Shown: positions 41,516-51,639, numbered from the stretch's first letter. The stretch: 64,000 bases of DNA from Thorsellia anophelis DSM 18579 (GCF_900111395.1 NZ_FOHV01000004.1:159040-223039); one strand, 5' to 3'. Notes: generated by a model from the letters alone, not told the origin. Program-made: numbers and translations.

Positions 41516-41719
41516 TCATTTAACATGTTGCCATACTGTACTAGGAATTTTATCATATAGCTTGTTCATCGTTAGTTCAGCAAGTCTGTGATCTGCAGCT
41601 GAATAAAATACCTCTAGTTCTTCTGCAGTTAATTCATACTTGTTTTTCTCTATTACTCTATCTAATGTTTCAATGCTAGTGCATTTTCTTAGTTTAAGTA
41701 AGTAATCATGTTTGTTCAT
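41516..41719 (-). CDS. hha: Hha/YmoA-family expression modulator
   Basis: 67 residues, nearly identical to enteric Hha along 'DYLLKLRKC', '[20 protein letters not shown]' and '[20 protein letters not shown]'. Hha binds the H-NS N-terminal domain and strengthens silencing of AT-rich, horizontally acquired genes. It is the downstream gene of a tomB-hha pair, as in E. coli, with about 170 nt between them. An AGGATGGT ribosome site precedes the ATG. The identity is clear from the whole-length match. Confidence 0.95.
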   Translation of the reverse strand: MNKHDYLLKLRKCTSIETLDRVIEKNKYELTAEELEVFYSAADHRLAELTMNKLYDKIPSTVWQHVK

Positions 41720-41887
41720 ACCATCCTCTTTGTATTCTAAAATTCATTTTTTTAATTGGAATATAATATATTAAATTTTAGGTTTAATTATAAAGTTAAG
41801 TGTAATAAATATTTGCTAATATTTTGTAACCAACCAGATTACGTGCATAATTAATCTGATTTATAGAATATTTGAATTTTTCTTATA

Positions 41888-42292
41888 TTAAACTTCTTCA
41901 ATTGTATCTATAGGAACATAATCATTATGGTTAATAATAGTAATGATTAAGATGAATTTTATGTTTTTTAATGGCTCAATCAAGCAAAGTCCATTTTTAA
42001 TTTTTTGATCAAACTTTACCGCTCTCAGTTCTTCAACAATTTGTTCAAGTTCTTTTGTGAATTTGCATCCATAAGAAATAATTGTTTTATCCTCGTTGTG
42101 CTTGATTTGGTAGTTAACCATAAAACGTTGGAAATAGTTGATTGAAAGTTTTAATTTATTTAATTGAATTGAAAATTCTATATATGGTAAATCTTTAAGT
42201 TTAACGCAAATTGATTCACATAGGCTAAAGGATTCCTTTACCCAATAAAGCATATAAATGAGGTCTTGTCTTTTGGTTGTAAATTCATCCAT
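41888..42292 (-). CDS. tomB: TomB-like antitoxin of Hha
   Basis: 134 residues. The N-terminal MDEFTTKRQDLIYML parallels TomB's MDEYSPKRHDIAQLK, and 'FSIQLNKL...FMVNYQIKHNEDKTI' parallels TomB's 'INLQLNEL...FALNYKIKYNEDNKL'. The C-terminal half is diverged and ends in a hydrophobic stretch 'IKFILIITIIN' not expected in TomB. TomB oxidises or sequesters Hha and counters its toxicity. Position directly upstream of hha supports the assignment. Confidence 0.75.
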   Translation of the reverse strand: MDEFTTKRQDLIYMLYWVKESFSLCESICVKLKDLPYIEFSIQLNKLKLSINYFQRFMVNYQIKHNEDKTIISYGCKFTKELEQIVEELRAVKFDQKIKNGLCLIEPLKNIKFILIITIINHNDYVPIDTIEEV

Positions 42293-42745
42293 AAAATGAA
42301 ACTTATAATAATTCTGATTTAACGGTTTCTTATAATTATATCGCGTTATAAGTTTATTGGCTGTTTTTACAGCTAATATATTCTAAAATGTACTTTTACC
42401 TATAATTGACAAGAAAGTCAATTTATTTCACCATTTTTAATGTAAAGTTAAGAAAATTAGAGACCGCGGTTTTAGAAGGAGCTGTCTTTATGTAAGTCAG
42501 TTTTTAATGCACTTGTTTGCTCTCTGAACCAAAAAAAGTAACTCAATACATTACAATCAGACTTATTTATCATTTAACTATTATTCTTAGTACAAAACAA
42601 TTAAATGGTAAAACCCATAATAAGGTTGGTTGATATAATTAGTGAGTTAGTAAATAAAAATAGGTTGAACATCTATAAAATATTTTATGCAATTGTGTTA
42701 AAATAAGAGTAACAAATTCGCTACATTCTTAAATAAGGATATATT
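42293..42745. other. intergenic region, tomB / nrdR
   Basis: About 450 very AT-rich bases between divergent genes. No gene or recognisable operator seen; the AT content itself would suit H-NS/Hha binding. Confidence 0.4.
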
Positions 42746-43195
42746 ATGCATTGTCCATTTTGTAATATGCAAGATACTAAAGTTATCGATTCAAGGCTTG
42801 TAGGTGAAGGGTATCAGGTCAGAAGAAGGCGTCAATGCTTAGGCTGCTTAGAGAGGTTTACCACTTTTGAAACTGCGGAGCTTGTTATCCCTCATGTGAT
42901 TAAAAGAGATAGTAGAAGGGTACCTTTTGATGAAGACAAGCTTAGACGTAGTTTTTTAAAAGCATTGGAAAAACGCCCTGTTAGTGCAGATGATATTGAA
43001 ATAGAAATCAGTAAAATACTGTCGTTTTTAAGAGCAACAGGTGAACGTGAAATTAGTAGTGAATTAATTGGTAGTCATGTTATGGCTGCATTAAAGCGAT
43101 TGGATAAAGTTGCTTATATAAGATTTGCTTCTGTTTATTTGAGTTTTGCGAGTATTGAAGAGTTTAGTGAGGAAATTGAAAAGCTTAAGCACTGA
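42746..43195 (+). CDS. nrdR: NrdR, repressor of ribonucleotide reductase genes
   Basis: 149 residues, the usual length. N-terminal zinc ribbon '[18 protein letters not shown]' with the second pair in '[14 protein letters not shown]', then an ATP-cone ('[24 protein letters not shown]') that senses dATP/ATP. It represses nrd operons when dATP is high. In enterics nrdR sits with ribD-nusB; here it is followed by ddh. Confidence 0.98.
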   Translation: MHCPFCNMQDTKVIDSRLVGEGYQVRRRRQCLGCLERFTTFETAELVIPHVIKRDSRRVPFDEDKLRRSFLKALEKRPVSADDIEIEISKILSFLRATGEREISSELIGSHVMAALKRLDKVAYIRFASVYLSFASIEEFSEEIEKLKH

Positions 43196-43420
43196 GAAAT
43201 TTAAATGTTCTGTCTATTGTCAAAGTTAAAAAATAGTTATAATAGAAGTGAGACCAGAGCATAATTTATGCTTCAACTAGAGTTGTATACTGAACAACTT
43301 CACAAAGGCATTAATCGACAACACTAAAAGGAAAAAGCAGGGTTAGTGTTAAATTTAAATATCGATGAGTTTCAAGGAGAGTAATGACTAATTGATATCG
43401 TTAAAATGATAGGAAAAATC

Positions 43421-44350
43421 ATGAGTTCATCAACACAGATTAAAAGTAATGAGAAATGCATTCGAGTTGCCATTATAGGCTTAGGAAATATTGGACAGTT
43501 TGCTTTAGAAGCAATTAAACAAACGGATGATATGCAATGTGTTGGTATTGTTAGACGACAGTTAGTCACTACTGAAGAGCAATTAACACTCGGTGTGCCA
43601 GTTGTTACAGAGATTGAAGCCTTAGGGCATGTTGATGTTGCATTATTATGTGTTCCTTCTAGAAGCGTAGAGCAGCAAGCAAGTTTTTACTTAGCAAAAG
43701 GGATTAATACTGTAGATAGTTTTGATATCCATGAAAATATTCTCTCGTTAAAGTCAACTCTTACTCCTTTTGCTAATGAGCATAATAGCGTTGCAGTTAT
43801 TGCAGCTGGATGGGATCCTGGTACTGATTCTATATTAAGAGCATTGATGCTAACTATGGCACCTAAAGGAATCACTTATACTAATTTTGGTCCTGGAATG
43901 AGTATGGGACATAGTGTTGCTGCTAAAGCAATTGAAGGTGTGAAAGATGCACTATCAATGACGATACCATTAGGTACTGGTATTCATAGAAGAATGGTTT
44001 ATATTGAACTTGATACGCATGCAGATGAATCAACTGTTATTGCCGCTATTAAGGCAGATACGTATTTTTCAACTTCTGAAACTCACGTTAAAGTTGTTAG
44101 ATCTATAGCAGAGTTAAAAGATATGGGGCATGGTGTTTCTATGCTACACAAAGGTGTTTCTGGACAGACACATAATCAACAATTTATGTTTGATATGAGA
44201 ATTAATAATCCAGCTTTAACTTCTCAGGTTATGATAAGTGCAGCAAGAGCCAGTATGAAACAAAAATCAGGGGTTTACACCTTGATTGAAATCCCACCTG
44301 TTGATTTTTTAGCGGGTAACAAAGAAGAATGGATAAAAAAATTAGTTTAA
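43421..44350 (+). CDS. ddh: meso-diaminopimelate dehydrogenase
   Basis: NADPH-dependent one-step route from tetrahydrodipicolinate to meso-DAP for peptidoglycan and lysine. 309 residues from the ATG at 43421, which has AGGAAAA upstream; the ATG at 43406 lacks a ribosome site. Rossmann start 'IRVAIIGLGNIGQFALEAI', then 'AGWDPGTDS' and 'TNFGPGMSMGHSVAAKAI', 'GTGIHRRMVYIEL', all signatures of the Ddh family. Other gammaproteobacteria mostly use the succinylase (dapD) pathway, so this is a noteworthy choice. Confidence 0.94.
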   Translation: MSSSTQIKSNEKCIRVAIIGLGNIGQFALEAIKQTDDMQCVGIVRRQLVTTEEQLTLGVPVVTEIEALGHVDVALLCVPSRSVEQQASFYLAKGINTVDSFDIHENILSLKSTLTPFANEHNSVAVIAAGWDPGTDSILRALMLTMAPKGITYTNFGPGMSMGHSVAAKAIEGVKDALSMTIPLGTGIHRRMVYIELDTHADESTVIAAIKADTYFSTSETHVKVVRSIAELKDMGHGVSMLHKGVSGQTHNQQFMFDMRINNPALTSQVMISAARASMKQKSGVYTLIEIPPVDFLAGNKEEWIKKLV

Positions 44351-44395
44351 ATTTAATTTTTGTATGAAACCAACATACCAGAAATAGGGAGTTAG

Positions 44396-45292
44396 ATGAG
44401 CCAAACGCTAGCGGAATTAGTCCAAGCCTTATCTATGACTAAATACAGTGAGAATGTTTTTGTCGGTAAGCCTATTGATTTAGGTCTACGCCAACTGTAT
44501 GGTGGTTTAATTTTTGCTCAAGCTATTAGCGCAGTTATTCAATATGCAGATATGACGCTATCTATTGAAAAACAGCTTCATTACGCGACAGCTTCATTTA
44601 TCAATGCAGGTCAAGTTGATTCTCCTATTTATTATGAAATAGCCCCTTTAAGGGTAGGTAAAAGTTTTTCAGTAATGGAAGTGAAGGTTATTCAAAATGG
44701 TATTCAGTTAATCAGTATGCAGGCCTCTTTCCATATACCAGAACATGGATTTTCGCACCAACAGTCTAAATTAACTGATATTGCTGCACCTGAAACATTA
44801 GAGAATGAATTTGAGCTAGCGAAGAAGTTATCTCATCTTATTCCTGAGCCTATAAGAATGCATTGGACAACTGAGCCTGCTTTTGAGGTAAGGCCAGAGG
44901 TACCTTTAAATCCTTTTTATGGTAAGCCTGCGCAAGCAATACATAAAGCATGGTTTAAATTAAATGGCCAAGTCTTAAACCTCTCTCCATTTTTGCGCTA
45001 TGCTCTCATTGCTTATCACTCTGATCATAATTTATTACCAGCTACCCTAAAACCACATGGCAAAGGTTTCTTGGAAAAAGATATGCAGGTCGCAACACTC
45101 AATCATGCAATTTGGTTCCATAATGATATTATATTAGATGATTGGCTTGCTTATATTATTACTAGTCCAATTGCGAATAATGCATTAGCCTTGGTAAGGG
45201 GTGAGATTTTTGATAGAATGGGGAAATTGATAGCGACGACCCAGCAAGAAGGGTTAATTCGTCAGCATCCTAGAACCAAGAACGTAACCTAA
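44396..45292 (+). CDS. tesB: acyl-CoA thioesterase II
   Basis: 298 residues. Double hotdog fold: first half 'DLGLRQLYGGLIFAQAISAV' and 'PLRVGKSFSVMEVKVIQNG', second half 'LRYALIAYHSDHNLLPATLKPHG' with the catalytic Asp in 'AYHSDHNLL', and 'ATLNHAIWFHNDIILDDWLAY'. Hydrolyses medium to long acyl-CoA in the cytoplasm. Follows ddh by 45 nt on the same strand, with AGGGAG before the ATG. Confidence 0.95.
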   Translation: MSQTLAELVQALSMTKYSENVFVGKPIDLGLRQLYGGLIFAQAISAVIQYADMTLSIEKQLHYATASFINAGQVDSPIYYEIAPLRVGKSFSVMEVKVIQNGIQLISMQASFHIPEHGFSHQQSKLTDIAAPETLENEFELAKKLSHLIPEPIRMHWTTEPAFEVRPEVPLNPFYGKPAQAIHKAWFKLNGQVLNLSPFLRYALIAYHSDHNLLPATLKPHGKGFLEKDMQVATLNHAIWFHNDIILDDWLAYIITSPIANNALALVRGEIFDRMGKLIATTQQEGLIRQHPRTKNVT

Positions 45293-45332
45293 AGTTCAGG
45301 CCTAGCCGGTATGATAATTATGATACTAATAT

Positions 45333-45908
45333 ATGATACTAATAATTGATAATTTTGATTCATTTACGTATAACTTAGCGCAATACTTTGGTGTTCTTGG
45401 TGAAGATATAGATGTTAGGCGAAATAATGCAATTGATATTAAAAGTATTGAGCGTTTATCTCCCACTCATATTGTAATATCACCTGGGCCAAGTACACCT
45501 GATAATGCTGGTGTTTCACTCGACGTTATCCATCATTTCGCTGGGAAAATACCAATATTAGGTGTGTGTTTAGGGCACCAAGCTATTGCTCAGGCTATGG
45601 GGGCAAAAGTTGTGCGAGCTCGTCATCCTATCCATGGTAAAACCTCTATCATTAAGCATACTAATAGAGGTGTGTTTAGAAATATACCCTCTCCTATGTC
45701 AGTGACTCGTTACCATTCGCTGTTAGTAGATAAAAGAACTTTACCTGATTCTTTTGAGCTAACGGCTTGGACTGAAGATGAAAATGGAAAAATAGATGAG
45801 ATAATGGCAATTAAACACAGAAATTTTGCATTAGAAGGTGTACAATTTCATCCAGAGAGTATTTTAAGTGAGCATGGTCTTTCTTTACTTGCAAACTTTA
45901 TAAAATAA
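45333..45908 (+). CDS. pabA: aminodeoxychorismate synthase glutaminase subunit (PabA/TrpG type)
   Basis: 191 residues, class-I glutamine amidotransferase. Nucleophile in '[16 protein letters not shown]' (Cys near residue 79) and the His-Glu pair in '[16 protein letters not shown]'. Supplies ammonia for p-aminobenzoate (folate) and, in some bacteria, for anthranilate. It stands without trpE or pabB, and folD is nearby, so folate use is the more likely role. The start codon lies in a 13-bp tandem repeat (atgatactaatat) without a Shine-Dalgarno sequence. Confidence 0.9.
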   Translation: MILIIDNFDSFTYNLAQYFGVLGEDIDVRRNNAIDIKSIERLSPTHIVISPGPSTPDNAGVSLDVIHHFAGKIPILGVCLGHQAIAQAMGAKVVRARHPIHGKTSIIKHTNRGVFRNIPSPMSVTRYHSLLVDKRTLPDSFELTAWTEDENGKIDEIMAIKHRNFALEGVQFHPESILSEHGLSLLANFIK

Positions 45909-45928
45909 CTAATACAGGGACAAAAATA

Positions 45929-46291
45929 ATGAATGTACTAAGAATAAATCTTAAAATTAAATCTGCCTTAAGCATTTTTGGCCTTGTAATTAGTTTGCTA
46001 AGTACTTCTGCGTTTGCTGCCATGCATGAGAATGAAGAGTTAGCTGAATTTAATGCAGCACTCTTATTTTTGAGATATCACTGCAGCGTCCCCCTGACCG
46101 ATGAACAAACTAAAAAAATTACATTTAGCTATATTTACGATCGTAGAATTGCAACAGATAAAATAGATTTGATTGCACAGCAAGAATTGAATATTGATCG
46201 TTATAGGGATTTGACCACAATGGATATAGCCCTAGAGACAAAATGTGCAGGGTTAAAGAAAACTTTTTCATCTGTGCTGAATATAAGTTAA
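45929..46291 (+). CDS. secreted protein of unknown function
   Basis: 120 residues. A signal peptide of about 30 residues ends 'STSAFA' before AMHENEELAE. The mature part is small, helical in appearance, with two cysteines ('RYHCSVP', 'ETKCAGL') that could form one disulfide. ACAGGGAC precedes the ATG by 8 nt. It lies 20 nt after pabA, so is likely read from the same transcript. I do not recognise the family. Confidence 0.7.
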   Translation: MNVLRINLKIKSALSIFGLVISLLSTSAFAAMHENEELAEFNAALLFLRYHCSVPLTDEQTKKITFSYIYDRRIATDKIDLIAQQELNIDRYRDLTTMDIALETKCAGLKKTFSSVLNIS

Positions 46292-46382
46292 TAAAATACT
46301 GATTTATTTGGTAGTATCATCTAATTAAAAGACTTTTAGTCTATTAGCGTGTTTTTGTAATGTTTTTATTTAAGGATTTTAC

Positions 46383-46754
46383 ATGATAAATTTGCCTAAA
46401 GTGGTGCTTATAAGCGCACTTACACTATCGATTGTTTCTTTGACTGCTTGTTCTTTATTTGAAAGAAACCCTCCTGAACCAAAATCTTCGATTGTGCTAT
46501 TTGACAATCCAGGACAATTAACTGGTATTAGCTATAAATCATTAGGCGATATTTCAGGCGCTGCTTGCCAAGTGAATGCAAGTGACCCTGTCGTCACAGT
46601 AAGACAAGCTGAACAACAAATACAACGTCACGCACAAAGGATAGGTGCGAGCGCTGTGCTTGTTCAAAATTGTGAAATTTTACAAGGTACACCAGGATGT
46701 GTTCGTCAAACTGTATGCAAAGGAGAAGCCTTAAAATTCGGTGAGTTGAATTAA
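46383..46754 (+). CDS. rcsF: RcsF, outer-membrane lipoprotein sensor of the Rcs stress pathway
   Basis: 123 residues. Lipobox 'SLTAC' near residue 23 ('TLSIVSLTACSLF'). The C-terminal domain has four Cys in the RcsF arrangement: 'ISGAACQ', 'LVQNCEI', 'GTPGCVRQTVCKG'. It reports lipopolysaccharide or peptidoglycan stress to the IgaA/RcsCDB relay. rcsF-trmO adjacency, here with a one-base TAATG overlap, is also found in E. coli. Somewhat shorter in the proline-rich linker than E. coli RcsF (134). Confidence 0.92.
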   Translation: MINLPKVVLISALTLSIVSLTACSLFERNPPEPKSSIVLFDNPGQLTGISYKSLGDISGAACQVNASDPVVTVRQAEQQIQRHAQRIGASAVLVQNCEILQGTPGCVRQTVCKGEALKFGELN

Positions 46755-47533
46755 TGTTGGACACAAAATCGATAGGTGTTGATCGTTATGAAATAGTGCC
46801 TATTGGACAAATAAATACCCCTTTTAAGCAGAAATTTACGGTACCAAGACAACCGAGATTGATTAACTTAGCAAAAGGGGTGATAACTCTCAATAAGCCT
46901 TTTGATGATGTTAATGCAGTTGCTGCATTATCTTCTTTTAGTCATGTTTGGGTGCTTTTTTGGTTTCATCTTAACCCTGATAATAAATCTGCTAGTTCAA
47001 ATTTGTATAAATGGCAACCTATGGTGAGGCCGCCTCGTTTAGGGGGGAAAGAAAAAGTGGGCGTGTTTGCATCAAGATCTCCTTTTAGACCTAATCCAAT
47101 CGGTATGTCAGTATTCGAACTAGAATCAGTAGAGTGTATCAATGGACATGTTGAGATTCATGTGAAAGGTGTTGATGTAGTTGATGGTACACCTATTATA
47201 GATATTAAGCCCTATATTCCTTTTAGCGATAGCATCAATGAAGCGAAAGGGGCATTTGCACAGTTACCACCTATTTCTCCTTTTACTGTTGAATTCACAC
47301 CAGAAGCTAATGAGCAACTAGAAAGGCTAGTTTTAGATGCTGGGCAAAGTTTAGAATATAGCTTAGAAGTAAAATCATTTATTGTTGAAATTTTATCTCA
47401 AGATCCTAGGCCCGCTTACCATAAACAGAACTCAGAACAGCAACAATATGGAGTAGAGTTACTTGATTATGAGATTAAGTGGGTTCTACAAGATGTATTA
47501 GTCACTGTAACAGCTTTTAAGTTGTTAAAATAA
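46754..47533 (+). CDS. trmO: tRNA t6A37 N6-methyltransferase TrmO
   Basis: Methylates N6-threonylcarbamoyladenosine at position 37 of tRNA-Thr, using SAM. 259 residues (E. coli TsaA/YaeB 235). The TsaA-like beta-barrel is recognisable as 'IGQINTPFKQKFTVPRQPRL', 'SHVWVLFWFHLN', 'VRPPRLGGKEKVGVFASRSPFRPNPIGMSVFELE' and the C-terminal 'QDPRPAYHKQ...YGVELLDYEI'. Translationally coupled to rcsF. Confidence 0.95.
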   Translation: MLDTKSIGVDRYEIVPIGQINTPFKQKFTVPRQPRLINLAKGVITLNKPFDDVNAVAALSSFSHVWVLFWFHLNPDNKSASSNLYKWQPMVRPPRLGGKEKVGVFASRSPFRPNPIGMSVFELESVECINGHVEIHVKGVDVVDGTPIIDIKPYIPFSDSINEAKGAFAQLPPISPFTVEFTPEANEQLERLVLDAGQSLEYSLEVKSFIVEILSQDPRPAYHKQNSEQQQYGVELLDYEIKWVLQDVLVTVTAFKLLK

Positions 47534-47579
47534 CTATAAGTTTAATCAGCACTCCCATTTTAACTAGGAAAACATAGAC

Positions 47580-48440
47580 ATGACAGCAACCTTAATTAAT
47601 GGCAAATCCGTCGCTGCAAGCATTAGACAAACAGTAAAAAATAAAGTAGCAATGCGAAAAGAGTCTGGATTACGGATACCCGGTTTGGCCGTAATTTTAG
47701 TGGGAAACAATCCTGCCTCGGCGATTTATGTCAATAGTAAAGAAAATGCCTGTAAAGAAGTCGGCTTTCATTCTGAAGCATTCTATCTAGGTGATGAAAC
47801 ATCCGAAGAATCATTATTATCTTTGATTGATAAACTAAATTTAGATTCAACAATTGATGGTATTTTGGTTCAATTACCGCTACCAAAACATATCAATAGC
47901 ACATTAGTATTAGAACGTATCTTACCTAATAAGGATGTAGATGGATTCCATCCATATAACGTCGGGCGTCTATGCCAGCGTATTCCTAAATTGCGAGCAT
48001 GTACCCCTAAAGGAATTATGACCCTGCTTCATTCAACCGGTGTTGATATAAGAGGCATGCACGCAGTAATTGTAGGCGCTTCAAATATTGTTGGTAGACC
48101 GATGAGTTTAGAGTTATTACTCGCAGGTTGCACTACAACAGTCACTCATAGATTTACCCATGATTTAGGAATATTTGTTTCTCAAGCGGATATCTTAGTA
48201 GTAGCGGTAGGTAAGCCTAATTTTATTAAGGCAGAATGGATTAAACCTGGTGCTATTGTGATTGATGTAGGCATTAATCGATTAGAAGATGGTAGGGTTG
48301 TAGGGGATATTGAATTTGAAGCAGCAAAAACTAAGGCTCAATTCATTACACCTGTGCCAGGGGGAGTAGGCCCAATGACAGTTGCAAGTTTAATTGAAAA
48401 TACCCTTGAAGCTTGTGAAGAAAATAGCCTACTAGAATAA
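47580..48440 (+). CDS. folD: methylenetetrahydrofolate dehydrogenase / methenyl-THF cyclohydrolase
   Basis: Bifunctional one-carbon enzyme. 286 residues (E. coli 288). Catalytic Lys in '[15 protein letters not shown]', folate site '[12 protein letters not shown]', '[13 protein letters not shown]', NADP-binding '[18 protein letters not shown]' and the C-terminal '[19 protein letters not shown]'. Preceded by AGGAAA and the trmO gene 47 nt upstream. Confidence 0.97.
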   Translation: MTATLINGKSVAASIRQTVKNKVAMRKESGLRIPGLAVILVGNNPASAIYVNSKENACKEVGFHSEAFYLGDETSEESLLSLIDKLNLDSTIDGILVQLPLPKHINSTLVLERILPNKDVDGFHPYNVGRLCQRIPKLRACTPKGIMTLLHSTGVDIRGMHAVIVGASNIVGRPMSLELLLAGCTTTVTHRFTHDLGIFVSQADILVVAVGKPNFIKAEWIKPGAIVIDVGINRLEDGRVVGDIEFEAAKTKAQFITPVPGGVGPMTVASLIENTLEACEENSLLE

Positions 48441-48522
48441 TCACGCTGTTTTGATTTTAGCGATTTGCATAACTGCTGAATTGGGCGAATTCAAGTCATA
48501 AGCACATAGCCCGTTAATAAGA

Positions 48523-48561
48523 TTAAACTCGATGTAAGTAAAGATTTATATCGAGTTTAAT
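48523..48561. terminator. bidirectional terminator, folD / DAHP synthase
   Basis: ttaaactcgat / atcgagtttaa forms an 11-bp stem between the stop codons of two converging genes, with T/A-rich tracts on both sides. Confidence 0.7.
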
Positions 48562-48572
48562 TTAAAATGAAC

Positions 48573-49631
48573 TTATTTTTTTCTTCTAATAATTACGGCA
48601 TCAGCTAGCTGTTGTAAAACTTTTTCAGTATCTTCCCAACCAATACAAGCATCTGTAACACTTTGTCCGTAAACAAGTTCTTTGCCAGCTTCACATTCTT
48701 GGCGACCTTCAACTAAATGGCTTTCAATCATAATACCAGTAATGGCACGCTCTCCAGATGCAATTTGACCTGACACATTGTCACATACATCAAGCTGTTT
48801 TTTAAATTGTTTTGAGCTGTTTGCATGACTAAAATCTATCATAATATAAGGCGGCAAATTAGCCTTGACTAGTTCTGATTTTACTTGCGCAACATGAGAT
48901 TCATCATAGTTTGGTGTCTTACCACCACGCAAAATGACATGGCAGTCAGGATTTCCCTTTGTTGTCACAACAGCTGAATGCCCCATTTTAGTGACTGATA
49001 AAAAACAATGCGGAGCGCTAGCAGACATGAGAGCATCAACAGCAACTTTGATTGTACCATCCGTGCCATTTTTAAAGCCAACAGGGCATGAAAGGCCGGA
49101 CGCTAATTCACGGTGGACTTGTGATTCCGTAGTTCTAGCACCAATTGCTCCCCAGCTCATTAAATCAGCAACGAATTGAGGGGTAATCATATCTAAAAAC
49201 TCACCTGCAGTTGGCATTCCCATAGCGTTGATATCTAATAGTAACTCGCGTCCTATTTGAATACCCTTATTTATTTGGAAACTATTATCCATATATGGAT
49301 CATTAATCAGTCCTTTCCAGCCTACAGTTGTACGAGGCTTTTCAAAGTATACTCTCATTACGATTTCTAGCTCATTTTTAAACTGATCACGTAATTTTAA
49401 TAATCTTTGAGCATACTCTTTAGCAGCAGCGACATCATGGATAGAGCATGGCCCAATAACAACTAATAATCTATCATCCTGGCCATGAATAATTTTACTG
49501 ATAGCTTGCCTGCTTTCTTTGACAAGAGCTGCAACTTTATCATCAGCGGGAAATTTTTCTAATACCTGGTAGGGCGGCAGTAATTCTTCTATTTTTTCCA
49601 CACGTAAATCATCATTTTTAAATTGTTTCAT
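48573..49631 (-). CDS. 3-deoxy-7-phosphoheptulonate (DAHP) synthase, AroFGH type
   Basis: First step of the shikimate pathway: PEP + erythrose-4-phosphate. 352 residues (E. coli AroG 350). Visible: 'VVIGPCSIHDVAAAKEYA', 'MRVYFEKPRTTVGWKGLINDPYMD', 'GARTTESQVHRELASGLSCPVGFKNGTDG', and the C-terminal metal and substrate region 'MIDFSHANSSKQFKKQ'. The metal Cys is in 'GPCSIHD'. I cannot assign AroF, AroG or AroH feedback specificity from the sequence by eye. Transcribed in the same direction as gnd, 124 nt downstream of it. Confidence 0.95.
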   Translation of the reverse strand: MKQFKNDDLRVEKIEELLPPYQVLEKFPADDKVAALVKESRQAISKIIHGQDDRLLVVIGPCSIHDVAAAKEYAQRLLKLRDQFKNELEIVMRVYFEKPRTTVGWKGLINDPYMDNSFQINKGIQIGRELLLDINAMGMPTAGEFLDMITPQFVADLMSWGAIGARTTESQVHRELASGLSCPVGFKNGTDGTIKVAVDALMSASAPHCFLSVTKMGHSAVVTTKGNPDCHVILRGGKTPNYDESHVAQVKSELVKANLPPYIMIDFSHANSSKQFKKQLDVCDNVSGQIASGERAITGIMIESHLVEGRQECEAGKELVYGQSVTDACIGWEDTEKVLQQLADAVIIRRKK

Positions 49632-49691
49632 ATTATGTTCAACTATTATTAAGTTTAAAGCTAATAGTAATTAAATTGATAAGGTTTATTT

Positions 49692-49720
49692 CCCCCTGGT
49701 GCTGTATAAAACACAAGGGG
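49692..49720 (-). terminator. hairpin between gnd and DAHP synthase gene
   Basis: cccctggtg / cacaagggg stem with one mismatch and a ~10-nt loop, followed by few U residues. Could weaken read-through from gnd into the next gene. A second smaller hairpin (gcttatac...gtataaagc) sits just after the gnd stop. Confidence 0.35.
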
Positions 49721-49754
49721 CAATGCTTATACAATGTATAAAGCTTAGGTCAAT

Positions 49755-51161
49755 TTATTCCAACCATTCTGTATGAAATACACCTGGTTTATCAATACGC
49801 TTATATGTATGCGCACCGAAGAAATCTCTTTGAGCTTGGATTAAATTAGCCGGTAATACCGCAGAACGGTAACTATCGTAATAATTTATCGCAGCAGCAA
49901 ATGTTGGTGTTGGAATACCATTTTGGACAGCAAATGCAACAACATCACGTAAAGCTTGTTGGTATTCGTCAGCAATATTTTTAAAATAAGGCGCTAGAAA
50001 TAAATTTGCAAGCTTTGGATTTTGGGCATAAGCATCAGTAATTTTTTGCAAGAATTGAGCGCGAATGATACAGCCGGCTCTAAATATTTTTGCAATTTCA
50101 CCATAATTTAAGTCCCAATTGTACTCCTCTGAGGCAGCTCTTAATTGGTGAAAACCTTGAGCATAAGAAACAATCTTCCCTAAATACAATGCACGGCGTA
50201 CTTTCTCAATAAATTGTGCTTTATCACCTGTGAATTCAACAGATGTTGGGCCTGACAGAACTTTTGACGCGTTGACACGCTCTTCTTTCATTGAAGAAAT
50301 ATAGCGAGCAAAAACTGATTCTGTGATTAAAGTCAAAGGAATACCAAGATCAAGTGCACTTTGGCTGGTCCATTTACCTGTGCCTTTATTTGCAGCTTCA
50401 TCTAAAATAACATCTACTAAGTAATTACCTGCTTCATCTTGTTTACCAAAGATTTGTGAGGTGATTTCTATTAGATAACTACTTAATTCGCCTTGGTTCC
50501 ACTCAGTAAAAACATTTGCTAAGGTAGGATTATCTAATTTAAGTGCATGTTTTAATAATGCATACGCTTCAGCAATTAATTGCATGTCACCGTACTCAAT
50601 CCCATTATGCACCATCTTAACGTAATGACCTGCGCCATCAGCTCCGATATAGGTAACACACGCTTCATCACCTACTTTCGCTGCAATTTCTTTAAGAATC
50701 GGTGCAACCAATTCATAAGCTTCACGTTGACCACCAGGCATAATTGAAGGCCCCTTCAGAGCACCTTCTTCACCACCAGACACGCCTGTTCCTATAAAAT
50801 TGAATCCTTGAGCTGATAACTCTTTATTGCGGCGAATAGTATCAACAAAGAATGTATTACCACCATCAATCAAAATGTCACCCTTATCTAAAAAAGGCGT
50901 TAATGAAGCGATGGTTTTATCTGTTGCTTCACCTGCTTTTACCATTAGTAAAATGCGGCGAGGAGATTCTAATGAGGCAACGAATTCTTCAGGGGTATAA
51001 TAAGGGACAAGTTTTTTACCAGGATTTTCAGCAATGACCTCATCAGTTTTATCTGTTGAGCGATTATAAATTGATACGCTGTATCCGCGGCTTTCTATAT
51101 TCAAGGCTAAGTTACGGCCCATGACAGCCATACCGACAACACCAATTTGTTGTTTAGACAT
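49755..51161 (-). CDS. gnd: 6-phosphogluconate dehydrogenase (decarboxylating)
   Basis: Oxidative pentose-phosphate pathway: 6-phosphogluconate to ribulose-5-phosphate, CO2 and NADPH. 468 residues, the same as E. coli Gnd. Rossmann '[22 protein letters not shown]', NADP-specificity loop '[10 protein letters not shown]', the substrate loop '[21 protein letters not shown]', catalytic Lys in '[19 protein letters not shown]' and the C-terminal '[16 protein letters not shown]'. Confidence 0.98.
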   Translation of the reverse strand: MSKQQIGVVGMAVMGRNLALNIESRGYSVSIYNRSTDKTDEVIAENPGKKLVPYYTPEEFVASLESPRRILLMVKAGEATDKTIASLTPFLDKGDILIDGGNTFFVDTIRRNKELSAQGFNFIGTGVSGGEEGALKGPSIMPGGQREAYELVAPILKEIAAKVGDEACVTYIGADGAGHYVKMVHNGIEYGDMQLIAEAYALLKHALKLDNPTLANVFTEWNQGELSSYLIEITSQIFGKQDEAGNYLVDVILDEAANKGTGKWTSQSALDLGIPLTLITESVFARYISSMKEERVNASKVLSGPTSVEFTGDKAQFIEKVRRALYLGKIVSYAQGFHQLRAASEEYNWDLNYGEIAKIFRAGCIIRAQFLQKITDAYAQNPKLANLFLAPYFKNIADEYQQALRDVVAFAVQNGIPTPTFAAAINYYDSYRSAVLPANLIQAQRDFFGAHTYKRIDKPGVFHTEWLE

Positions 51162-51639
51162 ACTATGCTCCTAAGTAAAATGCATTTAACGAATTAAAGT
51201 AAAATAGAAATATAAAAACGCGCCTTTTAGTTCGAAGTGGTCTTCAAATCAGCCATAAACTCATAACTAAAATATAGTTTTTGGTTAAAATATACTTTTT
51301 AACGCAAAAGCAACTATTTTAATGGCTTTAGCTGGGTAAGTTACACAACGAAAAAGGATGGGTATAGTTTACATCATTTGTGCAAATTTGCACTTGATAG
51401 TATTAAAAACATGATTGAAAAATTATAAAATATGACTTGAAAAAGATTAAAAATAGTTTGGATGATAAATTGCTGAATTTACAACAGTGATTTCAAGTAT
51501 CAAATGTCAGCAACTTATAACTCTAAGAGAAACCAGAAAAGTGCAATCTTTATAATAAGTTATAATTAACGAGAATAAATATCAATATCTAACCAGCTGA
51601 TGTGTATTTTGGTGAAGCTGGTTCAGCTAGGCGATAAGT
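51162..51639. other. gnd promoter region and left edge of the island
   Basis: About 480 AT-rich bases. Divergent promoters are expected, but none stands out. The HicB-like remnant begins at the right end; I see no intact hicA toxin gene in front of it. Confidence 0.4.
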
